DNA of 64,000 nucleotides, taken from NCBI RefSeq assembly GCF_000022085.1, contig NC_011894.1, forward strand, positions 4,021,001-4,085,000, in the 5' to 3' direction. Below are positions 25,326 to 35,850 of this stretch, piece by piece. Both the position numbers and the translations under genes were made by a program. Within the stretch, counting starts at the first letter, position 1; each line of letters begins with the position of its first letter. This stretch comes from Methylobacterium nodulans ORS 2060 (GTDB lineage: Bacteria; Pseudomonadota; Alphaproteobacteria; Rhizobiales; Beijerinckiaceae). The notes under the pieces are model-generated. The model did not search any database. It saw only the letters and a list, made by a program, of their open reading frames with translations, and was not told where the DNA came from.

Positions 25326-25433
25326 TCTGGTTCCTTGCACAGGGACGCTCAAACGCCAGTACGGCGAAAGTCCGTTCGAGACGGATGAGCGTGCAGATCT
25401 TGAATAATTAGCTCAGGGCACATCTCTGGCTTG

Positions 25434-26333
25434 TTAGGCTTTAGCCCAACGCTCGAGGCCGGCATCGGCAATGATCTTGGCGATGGCGGCCTTTTGTTCG
25501 TCTGCCAGCGGCAGCAGCGGCAGGCGCGGGCCGCCGGCGTCGCGCCCAAGCTGGCTCATGGTCTCCTTGATGGCCGCGTAATAGGACCCGGACTGGAAGC
25601 AGCGATACAAGGCGCAGACATCGCGACCGAGGTCCTCCAGGGCCTTGTCCCCGCTGAGCGCCTTGTCCCAGTAGGCGCGGATCAAGGGGCCGGCGATCTG
25701 GTGCGCCATGGCGATGACCCCATGGGCGCCCACGGCCCGGGCGGGAACGATCATGGTCTCGTAGCCGACGAAGACGCGGAGGTTGTCACCCACGCGCTGC
25801 ACGAGCTCGCTCACCTGGGTGATGTCGCCGGAGCTGTCCTTGATGGCAACCACGGTCCGCAGCGCGGAGAGCTGCTCCACCAGCGCCGGGGTGAGCTCGA
25901 TTTTCGCCCGGCGCGGGCTGTTGTAGAGCATCAGCGGCAGCGGGGTGTTGCGCGAGATGTGCGCGAAGAAGGCCACGACCTCACGCGGGCTCGGCATGGC
26001 GTAGATCGGCGGCAGGATCAGGCCGCCCGCGCAGCCCGCCGCGACCGCGGACTGGCACGCTTCCAGGACATCCTCCACCCGGAGGTCGGCGACACCGGCC
26101 AGCACGGGCACGCGGCGCGCCGCGTGGTCAACGGCCAGCTTGAACAGGCGCGCGCGTTCGGCTTTGGTGAGGGCATAGAACTCGCCGGTGCTGCCGGCGG
26201 CCACCACCCCTTGCGCGCCATTGGCGATCGCGTCGTCAATGAGCGCCTTGTACCGGGTCTCGTTGATCGAGCCATCAGCTCCGAAGGGGGTCACGAGAAC
26301 GGGGAAGATACCACCCCAACTTACACGGGCCAT
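25434..26333 (-). CDS. DapA-family pyrroline-4-hydroxy-2-carboxylate deaminase-like lyase, copy 2
   Basis: The 299-residue lyase starts MARVSWGGIFPVLVTPFG and keeps the GSTGE loop, the LYNSPRR tyrosine and the Schiff-base lysine in VAIKDSSG. It begins three bases after the end of the ABC ATPase gene, so the two are cotranscribed. The predicted reaction is deamination of pyrroline-4-hydroxy-2-carboxylate to ketoglutarate semialdehyde. A third, truncated copy near nif is closer to this one than to copy 1 (shared FGADGSINE and ALTKAERARLFKL). Confidence 0.85.
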   Translation of the reverse strand: MARVSWGGIFPVLVTPFGADGSINETRYKALIDDAIANGAQGVVAAGSTGEFYALTKAERARLFKLAVDHAARRVPVLAGVADLRVEDVLEACQSAVAAGCAGGLILPPIYAMPSPREVVAFFAHISRNTPLPLMLYNSPRRAKIELTPALVEQLSALRTVVAIKDSSGDITQVSELVQRVGDNLRVFVGYETMIVPARAVGAHGVIAMAHQIAGPLIRAYWDKALSGDKALEDLGRDVCALYRCFQSGSYYAAIKETMSQLGRDAGGPRLPLLPLADEQKAAIAKIIADAGLERWAKA

Positions 26334-26336
26334 AAC

Positions 26337-27188
26337 TTAGCGTCCTTGTGTGAGAGCAATGGTTGGACCTGCGTCCGCCGCGGCTGCGAGGGGACCAAGA
26401 AGGCGAGCCTGCTCCGTGAAGCGGCCCACGAAGGCTGCGAGTCTCGGATTGGCGCGCGACAGCAGAAGTTCGCGCGGAGGGCCGCTGGCAGCGACCACAC
26501 CCTGGTCCATGAAGACCACCCGATCGGCCAGCTCGTAGGCGAAGCCGATCTCATGGGTGACGATGACCATGGTCATGCCTTCGGCGGCGAGCTGGCGGAT
26601 GGCGGCGAGCACCTCGCCGACCAGTTCCGGGTCCAGCGCCGAAGTCGGCTCGTCGAACAGCATGATGGTGGGCTGCATGGCGAGCGCACGGGCAATCGCG
26701 ATGCGCTGCTGTTGGCCGCCCGACAGTTGAGACGGGTATTTGTCCCCGGCGTTGGGCAGGCCCATACGCGTGAGAAGGTCACGTGCCCGTGCCGTGGCCT
26801 TGGCCCGCGGCACCTTCTTCACGATCATCGGGGCTTCAATGATGTTCTCCAGCGCGGTGCGGTGAGGGAACAGATTGAAATTCTGGAACACCATCCCGGT
26901 CTTCACGCGCACAGCACTGGCCTGCGCGCTGGATAGCTTCAACGCGTCGGTTCTGGTGCGGCGGAACAGCGGCGCACCGTCGATGACGACCTCGCCTCGA
27001 TCAGGCTCCATCAAGAGGTTCATGCAGCGCAGCAGCGAGGTCTTTCCCGAGCCACTGGACCCGATCAGACAGACTACCTCGCCGCGACGAACATCGAGAT
27101 CGACGCCGCGCAGCACATGATGTTGACCGTAGGATTTCTCGATGCCGCGGACAGAGAGGACAATCTCGGTGGATGTCGTAGTCATCAC
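26337..27188 (-). CDS. Polar amino acid ABC transporter ATPase
   Basis: The 283-residue ATPase has Walker A GSSGSGKTS, the signature LSGGQQQR and Walker B IMLFDEPTSALD, placing it in the GlnQ/HisP polar amino-acid group. A C-terminal extension, SRANPRLAAFVGRFTEQARL, goes beyond the usual 250 residues. Remnants of this extension recur at 11049-11084 and 54480-54602. It overlaps the permease gene by four bases and is followed three bases later by the DapA-type gene. Confidence 0.9.
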   Translation of the reverse strand: MMTTTSTEIVLSVRGIEKSYGQHHVLRGVDLDVRRGEVVCLIGSSGSGKTSLLRCMNLLMEPDRGEVVIDGAPLFRRTRTDALKLSSAQASAVRVKTGMVFQNFNLFPHRTALENIIEAPMIVKKVPRAKATARARDLLTRMGLPNAGDKYPSQLSGGQQQRIAIARALAMQPTIMLFDEPTSALDPELVGEVLAAIRQLAAEGMTMVIVTHEIGFAYELADRVVFMDQGVVAASGPPRELLLSRANPRLAAFVGRFTEQARLLGPLAAAADAGPTIALTQGR

Positions 27189-27838
27189 GCAGCCTCCTTG
27201 CGCTCAAACTGGCGTGACAGGGCGCTCAGAGGGAACAGGATGAGGACAAAGACGATGCCGATGACGGTGTAAACCTCCATCGGTCGATAGGTGAAGCTAG
27301 ATATATAGCTCGCTTGGTAAAGCAGATCCGGGATAGTCAGCACGGAGAGCAGCGTCGTGTTCTTGAGCTGCATGATGGTTTGCCCCACCAGCGGCGGCAC
27401 CATCCGGCGCAACGCCTGCGGCAGGATGATGCGTCTCATGCGCTGGATGTAACTCATGCCCAGCGCCAAGGAGGCGTCAGTCTGGCCACGGTCGATAGAC
27501 TGAACACCGGCGCGCAGGATCTCGGCATAGAAGCCGCTGGCATAGAACCCGAGGCCGAGAATGCCCGCCGTTTCCTTCGCCACCTGGATCTGCAGGAAGA
27601 TCGGCATGGCGTAATAAGTCCACAGGAGCAGCACCAGCAGCGGAATGTTACGGAAGAACTCCACCCAGATCCGCCCGATCCAGCGCACCAGCCGCCAGGG
27701 CGTGAGCTGGAGAAGTGCCACGAACAGGCCGATGGCAAGGCCGATGGCGCACGTATAGATCGTGTATTTCAGGGTAAGGAGCAGGCCTTGGGCCAGCAGG
27801 TCCCAATTCTTGAGAACGATCGACGGATCGAATTTCAT
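27185..27838 (-). CDS. Polar amino acid ABC transporter permease
   Basis: The 217-residue membrane protein belongs to the HisM/GlnP-type permeases: an N-terminal LKYTIYTCAIGLAIGLFVAL helix, WVEFFRNIPLLVLL, and the cytoplasmic coupling loop with LALGMSYIQRMRRIILPQALRRM. Only one permease gene is present, so the channel is probably a homodimer, or the partner lies elsewhere. It follows the racemase gene and is coupled to the ATPase gene by a four-base overlap. Confidence 0.9.
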   Translation of the reverse strand: MKFDPSIVLKNWDLLAQGLLLTLKYTIYTCAIGLAIGLFVALLQLTPWRLVRWIGRIWVEFFRNIPLLVLLLWTYYAMPIFLQIQVAKETAGILGLGFYASGFYAEILRAGVQSIDRGQTDASLALGMSYIQRMRRIILPQALRRMVPPLVGQTIMQLKNTTLLSVLTIPDLLYQASYISSFTYRPMEVYTVIGIVFVLILFPLSALSRQFERKEAA

Positions 27839-27849
27839 GGTGCCCTCCG

Positions 27850-28818
27850 TCAGTTGGGAAGGAAGCCGGAGGGTAGCGGATTGTCAGCCTCAAGCACGAG
27901 GGTAGAAAATGCGCTGACATGTGCCATGCCGCGCACCTCGGGGATTACCGCGGGCTGGCCATGTTCGCCCTGAGCGAGACCGATAACCTTGGCCGCGAAG
28001 GGTACGCCGAGGATATTCTCGGCCCGGTAGGGGGGCTCTGCCGCCAACTTGCCACGGGCGTGAAGCTGAGCCAGACGCGCGGAGGTGCCGGCGCCGCAGG
28101 GTAAACGGTCGAACTTGTTGCCCGCCAAGATCACCAGATGGCGAGAACCGCCCTCGATGGCGCGGTGGAACAGCACGCTGCCGACCTGCGGGTGCGCGCC
28201 TACAGCGTTGAGCGCCTGCTTGATCGCCATGCCCGCGCGGCACCACCGGCTGGCGTGTTCGATGTCGAAGGGCAGATCAACCTGCGCCGCATCGACCAGG
28301 GCATACATGATACCGCTGTAGGCAATGTCACAGGTCACCGTACCGAGACCCTCGGCCTCGACGGCGACATCGGCAGCGACGACGTAGGATGCCACGTTGC
28401 GCAGCACCACCGAGGTCAACCGTCCGTTCTCGAACGTCCCTGTGACGGAGACGATGCCCGCAGGCGTCTCGATCGACATGCCAGCGGACTCGAATTTCTC
28501 CGGCAAGGCACCGACAGCAAGGCTCGCAATGTAGCCGATCGTGGCATGCCCGCACATGTCGAGATAAACGTACGACGAGATGAAGAACAGGCCCTGGTCC
28601 GCCTGCTGCGATGGCACGGGTACGGCTGCCACCATAGCTGCATGTCCGCGCGGCTCATGAAGCAGGAGCGTCCTCAGCCCGTCGTAGCGAGCGCGAAAAT
28701 CGTCCCGCTGCTCGCGCACGCTGCGCCCCTGAAGCGGCGGTATGCCCGACGTCACCACCCGTGTCGGGTGATCGGCCGTATGGCTGTCGATGACGGTGAA
28801 AAGGCGGCTCGTATGCAT
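27850..28818 (-). CDS. Proline racemase / 4-hydroxyproline epimerase family protein, copy 2
   Basis: Starting at 28818 the 322-residue protein keeps both catalytic cysteines, Cys89 (DMCGHATIG) and Cys241 (LPCGAGTSA), so it should be a two-base epimerase or racemase. The N-terminal motif reads IDSHTADHPTR, with Asp where copy 1 has Gly. The first 160 bp are nearly identical to copy 1 and the rest diverges. It is the first gene of cluster 2, ahead of the transporter genes. Confidence 0.85.
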   Translation of the reverse strand: MHTSRLFTVIDSHTADHPTRVVTSGIPPLQGRSVREQRDDFRARYDGLRTLLLHEPRGHAAMVAAVPVPSQQADQGLFFISSYVYLDMCGHATIGYIASLAVGALPEKFESAGMSIETPAGIVSVTGTFENGRLTSVVLRNVASYVVAADVAVEAEGLGTVTCDIAYSGIMYALVDAAQVDLPFDIEHASRWCRAGMAIKQALNAVGAHPQVGSVLFHRAIEGGSRHLVILAGNKFDRLPCGAGTSARLAQLHARGKLAAEPPYRAENILGVPFAAKVIGLAQGEHGQPAVIPEVRGMAHVSAFSTLVLEADNPLPSGFLPN

Positions 28819-29225
28819 GGCAGCCCAGATTCCTCCCATTGACCTATATCGCACGCTTCATTGTCCTATAGCATTAATTTCAGGGAGCACAAGGCGTCTC
28901 ATGTCTCGTCGTGGAGAACTTCCGCGAACCTGACCTCGGCCGCGACCGCAATGAGCGGGTATCGTGCGGCTGATTCAGGCGATCGCCCGCCAAATCAATC
29001 TCTTGGCGCTCAATGCCACGATCGAAGCGGCGCGCCGGTGAGGCGGGCCGCGGGCTTGCGGTGGTGGCCGCCGAGGTCGAGGAGCTGGCGGCGCAGACCT
29101 CGCGCGCGACGGAAGAGATCGGCGGCTACATCGGCCGCGTCCAGGGATCCACCAGCGACGCGGTCGCGGCAATCGCCGGGGTCACCGCGCGTATTCGTGA
29201 GATCAACGCGGTTTCTTCCTCCATC
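28656..29225. repeat. 570-bp near-identical repeat, copy B
   Basis: It corresponds without gaps to 19311-19880, covering the racemase 5' end, its promoter and the chemoreceptor fragment. The boundary on the right is sharp: after tcctccatc the two copies become unrelated. Confidence 0.9.
28837..28870 (-). promoter_or_regulatory. Candidate operator: two 12-bp direct repeats (copy B)
   Basis: The same CATTG(A/T)CCTATA pair with a 22-bp period lies just upstream of the second racemase gene, at 28837-28848 and 28859-28870. Its sequence is identical to the pair at 19492-19525 because both lie in the 570-bp repeat. Confidence 0.45.
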
Positions 29226-29370
29226 GCAGCGGCCGTCGAGGAGCAGGGGCCGCGACCCAGGAGATCGTGCGAAATGTAGCGCAGGCGGCGCAGGGCACAG
29301 GTGAGATAACAACCAATATTGCGCGTGTTGCGAGGGCGGCAGAGGAGACAGGCGCGGCGGCCTCTTAGTG
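28915..29370 (+). pseudogene. Methyl-accepting chemotaxis protein fragment, copy B
   Basis: It encodes the same broken chemoreceptor hairpin as 19570-19890 and continues further, with AAAVEEQG, then in another frame [17 protein letters not shown] and EITTNIARVARAAEETGAAA before a stop. It contains at least two frameshifts. It retains only the C-terminal signalling coiled coil. This longer copy is probably closer to the original sequence. Confidence 0.8.
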
Positions 29371-29457
29371 CTCCCATGATGAAGCATGCTCGCTCAACAG
29401 CGTGAACGCGCCGGCCAATCCAAGCAGCTGCATGGTCTGGTGAGCCCTAGTAGGCGC

Positions 29458-30168
29458 TCAGCCATGCGTAAACGTCGGCAGCCTCTTTTCTAGGAAGGCT
29501 GTCATGCCCTCCTTTTGATCGTGAGTGGCAAAGGTGGCGTAGAAGACACGGCGCTCAAAACGCACGCCCTCGCTCAGTGTGGTTTCGTAGCGGCGGTTGA
29601 TCGCCTCCACAAGCAGACGGTCAGCCGGCACCACGTGGGAGACTAAACCGCAGCGCTCCGCCTCCGCAGCATCCATAGTGCGGCCGGTGAGGCACATCTC
29701 CATGGCCTTAGACTTCCCGATAAAGCGTGTGAGCCGCTGGCTGCCACCAATCCCCGGGTTTACCCCGAGCTTGATCTCAGGCTGGCCGAACTTCGCGGTG
29801 TCGGCGGCGAGGATGAAGTCGCACATCATGGCAAGTTCGCAGCCACCGCCAAGCGCGTAGCCTGCTACCGCCGCAATGATCGGCGTTCGGACGGCCGTGA
29901 ACTGCTCCCAGGCCGCAAAGTGGTCGTTGATGTACATCTCGGTGGCGGTCGCGGCTGCCATCTCCTTGATGTCGGCCCCTGCTGCGAATGCCTTCGGCGA
30001 GCCCGTGACCACGATGCAGCCGACGGTCGGGTCTGCATCGGCCTCGATCGCTGCAGCTACAAGCTCCCTAGTGAGCTGCCGATTGATCGCATTGAGCGCC
30101 TTGGGTCGGTTCAGGGTAACGAGCCGGACGCGGCCATGTGTTTCTGTAAGGATAGTTCCACAGGTCAT
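29458..30168 (-). CDS. Enoyl-CoA hydratase/isomerase with an internal deletion
   Basis: The crotonase-fold protein has the oxyanion-hole segment [11 protein letters not shown], the first catalytic glutamate in LGGGCELAM and the second in [15 protein letters not shown]. It is 236 residues, against about 258 for typical family members. The gap lies where [11 protein letters not shown] runs straight into INRRYETTL, so roughly 22 residues of a surface helix, normally between these blocks, are missing in frame. Hydration of 2-enoyl-CoA is the expected reaction. Whether this shortened form folds well is uncertain. It may supply the beta-oxidation step lacking in the cassette to its right. Confidence 0.8.
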   Translation of the reverse strand: MTCGTILTETHGRVRLVTLNRPKALNAINRQLTRELVAAAIEADADPTVGCIVVTGSPKAFAAGADIKEMAAATATEMYINDHFAAWEQFTAVRTPIIAAVAGYALGGGCELAMMCDFILAADTAKFGQPEIKLGVNPGIGGSQRLTRFIGKSKAMEMCLTGRTMDAAEAERCGLVSHVVPADRLLVEAINRRYETTLSEGVRFERRVFYATFATHDQKEGMTAFLEKRLPTFTHG

Positions 30169-30439
30169 GCTTCACCTCATCTCATGTCAACGAAGATAAT
30201 CGCGACGCACCGGCCAGACTATTAATGTTTCGATACACGATCCATGCAGACAAGAGCAAGATTATAACGCTCGCTTTCTGGACAAACTTCTACGCAACTA
30301 GATACCGCCGGCCGTCTCGCCTGGACCTGCGGCGCGAGCTGGAGAACTGGTCAGGATCCAGCCGGACTTAGACAGCAAAAAGTTGCTGACTCTGTCTAGG
30401 CAAGATGAGCGCGGCAAGGCGCCCACCTCAAGCCCTTTG

Positions 30440-31087
30440 CTAGTAGGTCCACGACATCCTCAGCTCTAGCAGCCGTATCACAAGCTGTAATTGACTCGTA
30501 ATCCCAATTTGGTCTTGAAATAGCTTGAGGTGATATTTTGTAGCGCGCTCGCTTAATCCGATCTCAGCGGATATTTCCTTGATCCGCTTTCCTTGCATCA
30601 TACGTCCGACAATTTGCATTTGCCGCAATGAGAGTTGGTCAAGAGCTTTACTGAGTTTTTCTTGCTTAAGATTGTGCACCATGGTGTTTGCTTATCTGCC
30701 GTTATGTGGAGGACGTTATATACCACCGTTCATAATTGTTGAGACGGCGCCGACGAGATCCAAACGAGATCCTGTCTTCGGAAAATGTCCCGCGGCCCCT
30801 AGATCTATAACCTCGTCGGCGGTGATAGGATTGTTTAGCCAGTCCATCGCCAATACACACGCCCCTGGGAACGTCTTGATTATATCGGCAAGGCTACGTT
30901 CTTTCACGAGTCCAGGAAGCATCAAGTCAATCAAAAAATATAGATGTGTTTACTTTGTAGATCTGGCTTAAATGCGCCGGCGAGATCGGGTGACTCAATC
31001 AAATTGACTCCTGTAAATTCTGGACAAACTGCTCACAATCGCCTCTCTATGGAGGATTTGATTGTCGATAATGAGAATGTTCATCAT
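30440..31087 (-). pseudogene. LuxR-type response regulator, broken
   Basis: Three pieces line up on the minus strand. MMNILIIDNQILHREAIVSS is a receiver N-terminus. LIDLMLPGLVKERSLADIIK to GHFPKTG is the rest of the receiver with the phosphoacceptor region. LSLRQMQIVGRMMQGKRIKE is a LuxR-type helix-turn-helix. The pieces are separated by frameshifts (one at a run of six T) and two in-frame stops in the linker. The DNA is markedly more AT-rich than its surroundings, suggesting transfer from a different genome. The HTH part (80 aa, 30440-30682) could still be made as a separate small protein. Confidence 0.75.
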
Positions 31088-31241
31088 TGGATGATCACGG
31101 TGATCGATGGCGCCATGTGCCAAGCCCGATCTCCTCGACCATGAACTCGCAGGCAACGTGGTTAATACTGGCCCCATCGTAATCGTCCGTGGCCAGCATG
31201 TTTATGAAAGTGCGTTCATACCTCGATCTAGAGCTTCGCCG

Positions 31242-32003
31242 TTACTTGGCTTGCATGCGCAGCGCGCCGTCGAGGCGGATCACCTCGCCGTTCATCATCG
31301 GGTTCGCGAGGATCGCCATCACGAGCGCGGCGTACTCCTCCGGCCTGCCGAGCCGCGGTGGGAATGGAACGGCGGCGCCAAGGGAGTCCTGCACCTCCTG
31401 CGGCAGACCCTTCATCATCGGGGTCTCGAACAGGCCCGGCGCGATGGCGCAGACCCGGATGCCGGCCGGCGCGAACTCGCGCGCGGCCGGCAGGGTCAGC
31501 CCGACCACGGCCGCCTTCGAGGAGGCGTAGGCCGCCTGCCCGATCTGGCCCTCGTAGGCCGCGACCGAGGCGGTCGAGACGATGACGCCGCGCTCGCCCC
31601 CCTCCAGCGGGTCGAGGGGCAACGCGCCCGCCGCCACGAGCCGCATCAGGTTGAAGGTGCCGATCAGGTTGATCTCGATCACGCGGGCGTAGGCCGCGAG
31701 GTCGAGCGGGCCCTTGCGCCCGACAATCCGCCCAGCGTTGACCACGCCCGCGCAGTTGACCAGGATCCGGGCCGGACCGTGGGCCTCCGCCGCGTGGGCG
31801 ACCGCCGCTTCCGCGCTCCGCGCGTCTGACACGTCGCAGCCGATGCCTATCCCGCCGATCTCGGCTGCGACCGCCGCCGCGCCCGCCTCGTTGAGGTCGA
31901 GGAGTGCGACCTTCGCGCCGGCCGCCGCCAGCGCGCGGCCGGTCGCCGCCCCTAGTCCCGATCCGCCCCCGGTTACGATCGCCGCGATGCCTTCGGTTCT
32001 CAC
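31242..32003 (-). CDS. SDR-family 3-hydroxyacyl-CoA dehydrogenase-like protein
   Basis: This 253-residue short-chain dehydrogenase has TGGGSGLG for NAD binding, NCAGVV, the catalytic serine in STASVAAYEG and YASSK with the Tyr-Lys pair. The sequence around PGLFETPMMKGLPQEVQDSL matches the type II 3-hydroxyacyl-CoA dehydrogenase group. It ends the operon thiolase-SDR, 12 bp after the thiolase start region on the same strand, and would oxidise a 3-hydroxyacyl-CoA during beta-oxidation. Confidence 0.85.
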   Translation of the reverse strand: MRTEGIAAIVTGGGSGLGAATGRALAAAGAKVALLDLNEAGAAAVAAEIGGIGIGCDVSDARSAEAAVAHAAEAHGPARILVNCAGVVNAGRIVGRKGPLDLAAYARVIEINLIGTFNLMRLVAAGALPLDPLEGGERGVIVSTASVAAYEGQIGQAAYASSKAAVVGLTLPAAREFAPAGIRVCAIAPGLFETPMMKGLPQEVQDSLGAAVPFPPRLGRPEEYAALVMAILANPMMNGEVIRLDGALRMQAK

Positions 32004-32015
32004 GTCCGGATCTCC

Positions 32016-33188
<1,173 letters not shown>

Positions 33189-33328
33189 AGGTCCTCCCGG
33201 GAGGTTGGTCGTAAGTGTCAGGTTCTTTCGGCTTCTGGGCCGACATTCGCGAGCGATCACCTTGCCCGCGTCGGGCGGATCGGTGCGCCGCCAACCAGGG
33301 CTGCGGCGCACCGATCCGGAGGTCGTCT

Positions 33329-34969
33329 TCAGCCCCGCGCGATGTCGGCTCCCTTCGTCTCCCGGGCGAACAGGAGGCTCAGGATCGTGCAGGCAATGCA
33401 GATGCAGACCGGATAGTAGAGCCCTGAGTAGATGTTCCCTGTCGCCGCCACGATCGCGAAGGCGGTCGCCGGCAGGAACCCTCCAAACCACGCTGCGCTG
33501 AGGTGATAAGGAAAGGACATTGCCGTGTAGCGGATGCGGGACGGAAACATCTCCAGAAGCGAGGTCGTCGACGGTGCGAAGGTCATGGCCCCGAAGCTCA
33601 GAAGAACCATGAGCAGGAACACGATCATCGGGGCGTTCACGTCCTCCGGCGCTGCGACCCCGAGCGGGTAGTTCTTCTCGCCAAGCGCCGCCGCAAGTTC
33701 ACGGTCAAAGCGGGCCTTTTGCGCCGGGGCATCGGGCGCGTCCCCCGCGTACGACACGATCACACGGTCCCCGACTCTGACCTCGGCAGCGGACCCAGCG
33801 GGGAGATCCGCACTCACATAGTTCAGACCAAGCTTCGTGATGGCGTCGGTTGCCACGTCGCAGGTGGTCGTGAATTTTGAGGTTCCGAGCAGGTTGAACT
33901 GGACCGAGCAGTCACTACTCGCCGCCGCGACCGAAATCGGGGCCGCAACCTGGGCACGCTCCAGCGCCGGGTTGGCGTAGTGGGTCATTGCCTGGAAGAT
34001 CGGGATCGTCAGAGCCGCCGCGAGGACGTAGCCGCCCACGTAGACGGTCCGCCGGCCAATGCGGTCGGAGAGGCTGCCAAAGAGGACGTACAACGGAATA
34101 GTAAGGACCGTTGCAACGATCAGCATGATGTTCGCGGAGAGATTTTCGACTTTGAGAACACGGGTCAGAAAGAAGAGAGAATAGAATTGACCCGTGTACC
34201 AGATGACAGCCTGGGCCGGCAGGATACAGAAAGCGCCGGTGAGGATCAGGCGGACATTTTTCCATGTGCCGAAGGTCTCACCCAGGGGCGACTTGGATGC
34301 CCGACCCTCGGCCTTCATGCGCTTGAACTCGGGAGACTCGTCGAGCTTCAGACGAATCCACAGTGAGACGCCGAGAAGAGCGATCGAGACAAGGAAGGGC
34401 ACGCGCCAACCCCACAGGCCGAACGCATCAGCGCCAATCGTCAAGCGTAGAGGGATGATCACGGAGACGGCGAGGAGGAAACCGACAGCCGCGGTCAAAA
34501 TGACCCAAGCCGTCCAAGCTGCCCGCTTGTCGGAGGGGGCATGCTCCGCGACATAGATCATCGCGCCACCAAACTCGCCGCCAAGCGCGAGGCCCTGAAT
34601 CATCCGCATCGTCACGAAGCCGATCGGAGCCAGGATCCCAACCGTTGCGTAGGCGGGCAGAAGACCGATGGCGAAGGTAGACCCGCCCATCAGGACGATG
34701 GTCACGAGGAATGTATGCTTGCGACCTACCAAATCGCCCAGGCGCCCAAAGACGATCGCCCCGAACGGCCGGAGCATGAAGCCGGCAGCAAAGCCAAGCA
34801 AGGTAAAGATGAAGCCTGCAGTCGGGTTTACACCGGAGAAGAAGTTTCTGGCGATTTCTGCTGCAAGGAGGCCAATCAGAAAGAAGTCATAGAATTCAAA
34901 CACCGTTCCCAAGGAAGCAGCTACGATGACCTTCCGATATTTGGACGAGATTGTCGCCGTCCGGGTCAT
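33329..34969 (-). CDS. MFS transporter, metabolite:H+ symporter (MHS) family
   Basis: The product begins near MTRTATISSKYRKVIVAASLGT, followed by FEFYDFFLIGL and the motif-A loop GRLGDLVGRKHTF. About twelve membrane helices are seen. A polar insertion of roughly 110 residues (from SSDCSVQFN to YPLGVAAPEDV) sits between helices 8 and 9, as in a subset of long MHS proteins. The ATG at 34969 has its GGAGG about 22 bases away. A TTG six codons earlier (34987) is better spaced, so the true start may be there. It probably imports an organic acid for the acyl-CoA ligase. Confidence 0.85.
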   Translation of the reverse strand: MTRTATISSKYRKVIVAASLGTVFEFYDFFLIGLLAAEIARNFFSGVNPTAGFIFTLLGFAAGFMLRPFGAIVFGRLGDLVGRKHTFLVTIVLMGGSTFAIGLLPAYATVGILAPIGFVTMRMIQGLALGGEFGGAMIYVAEHAPSDKRAAWTAWVILTAAVGFLLAVSVIIPLRLTIGADAFGLWGWRVPFLVSIALLGVSLWIRLKLDESPEFKRMKAEGRASKSPLGETFGTWKNVRLILTGAFCILPAQAVIWYTGQFYSLFFLTRVLKVENLSANIMLIVATVLTIPLYVLFGSLSDRIGRRTVYVGGYVLAAALTIPIFQAMTHYANPALERAQVAAPISVAAASSDCSVQFNLLGTSKFTTTCDVATDAITKLGLNYVSADLPAGSAAEVRVGDRVIVSYAGDAPDAPAQKARFDRELAAALGEKNYPLGVAAPEDVNAPMIVFLLMVLLSFGAMTFAPSTTSLLEMFPSRIRYTAMSFPYHLSAAWFGGFLPATAFAIVAATGNIYSGLYYPVCICIACTILSLLFARETKGADIARG

Positions 34970-35098
34970 AGCTAGGACGTGTTCCAATTTTTCCTCCCTC
35001 TGTAAACACGTGTTTTTTTGACATGTCACATTTCACGCTGGTGTGTGTTTCACTCAGTAGTTTTTCGCTGTTCCCAGGTAATAGGAACAATTGATGAC

Positions 35099-35800
35099 TC
35101 ACTCGTCGTGGAACTTTGTGAACTCGTCCAATTCAAGCCGCTCGCTGATCAGTCCGTTCTCAGGCGCAGCAGGGTCGGCAACACCGATCGCCATGCCCGA
35201 CAAGATGATCTGCGATTGCGGAATGCCGAGCTGCTCATGCACGACGCCCCCATACTCGCACCACGCTTGCTGCGGACACGTCTCAAGGCCGTGGGCGCGG
35301 GCCAAGACCATGACGTTCTGCATGAGCATTCCACAGTCGAGCCACGAGCCAAGGAGCAGGCTCCTGTCCATCGTGAAGAAGAGCCCGACTGGGGCGCCGA
35401 AGAACTCGAAATTGCGCAGCATGGCCTGCTTGCGGCCGGCATAATCGTCCCGCGCGATCCCGTACAATCTGTAAAGTTCGTAACCGACTTGCCGCCGCCG
35501 CGAGAGATAGGGCTCCTGCACCGGCGAGGGCGCGTAGGCATACTCGTCTGATCGCTCCCCCGCCTCGGCAGCCATGATTACCGCGCGCGAGAGCCGCTCG
35601 CGGGCCTGTCCAGTCACAACATGGACGTGCCAGGGCTGGAAGTTGGTCCCGGAGGGCGCTCGCGCTGCCCCCGTTAGGATCGACCGCAGCGTCTGCACCG
35701 GCACTGGTACGGGCAGGAAGCGCCGAATGGACCGGCGATTCACGACTGTCTCGATCACCGTGCTGTTCCCGACCAACGCCGGCCCAGTTGACGTTTCCAC
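35099..35800 (-). CDS. Nitroreductase family protein
   Basis: The 233-residue flavoprotein has the FMN-binding NRRSIRRFLP start and APSGTNFQPWHVHVV, characteristic of nitroreductases, and a C-terminal PENGLISERLELDEF lid. It lies in the acyl-CoA cassette between the ligase and the transporter. Members reduce nitro groups, quinones or enoyl-type bonds with NAD(P)H, and sequence alone does not tell which. Its clustering suggests a reductive step in the catabolism of an aromatic or nitro-substituted acid, which is inference. Confidence 0.82.
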   Translation of the reverse strand: METSTGPALVGNSTVIETVVNRRSIRRFLPVPVPVQTLRSILTGAARAPSGTNFQPWHVHVVTGQARERLSRAVIMAAEAGERSDEYAYAPSPVQEPYLSRRRQVGYELYRLYGIARDDYAGRKQAMLRNFEFFGAPVGLFFTMDRSLLLGSWLDCGMLMQNVMVLARAHGLETCPQQAWCEYGGVVHEQLGIPQSQIILSGMAIGVADPAAPENGLISERLELDEFTKFHDE

Positions 35801-35850
35801 TTCCGTCTCCCAAAGGCATCTCTCGCCACGTCAGTCGTTGGGCGACCATC

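Noticed and set aside
23826..25388. 520-codon plus-strand frame opposite the second aldehyde dehydrogenase
   Set aside because: It mirrors an intact ALDH gene with catalytic motifs; the antisense product has no recognisable domain.
25431..26936. 501-codon plus-strand frame
   Set aside because: It covers the antisense of the DapA-type and ATPase genes; the His/Gly/Arg-rich composition is typical of a shadow.
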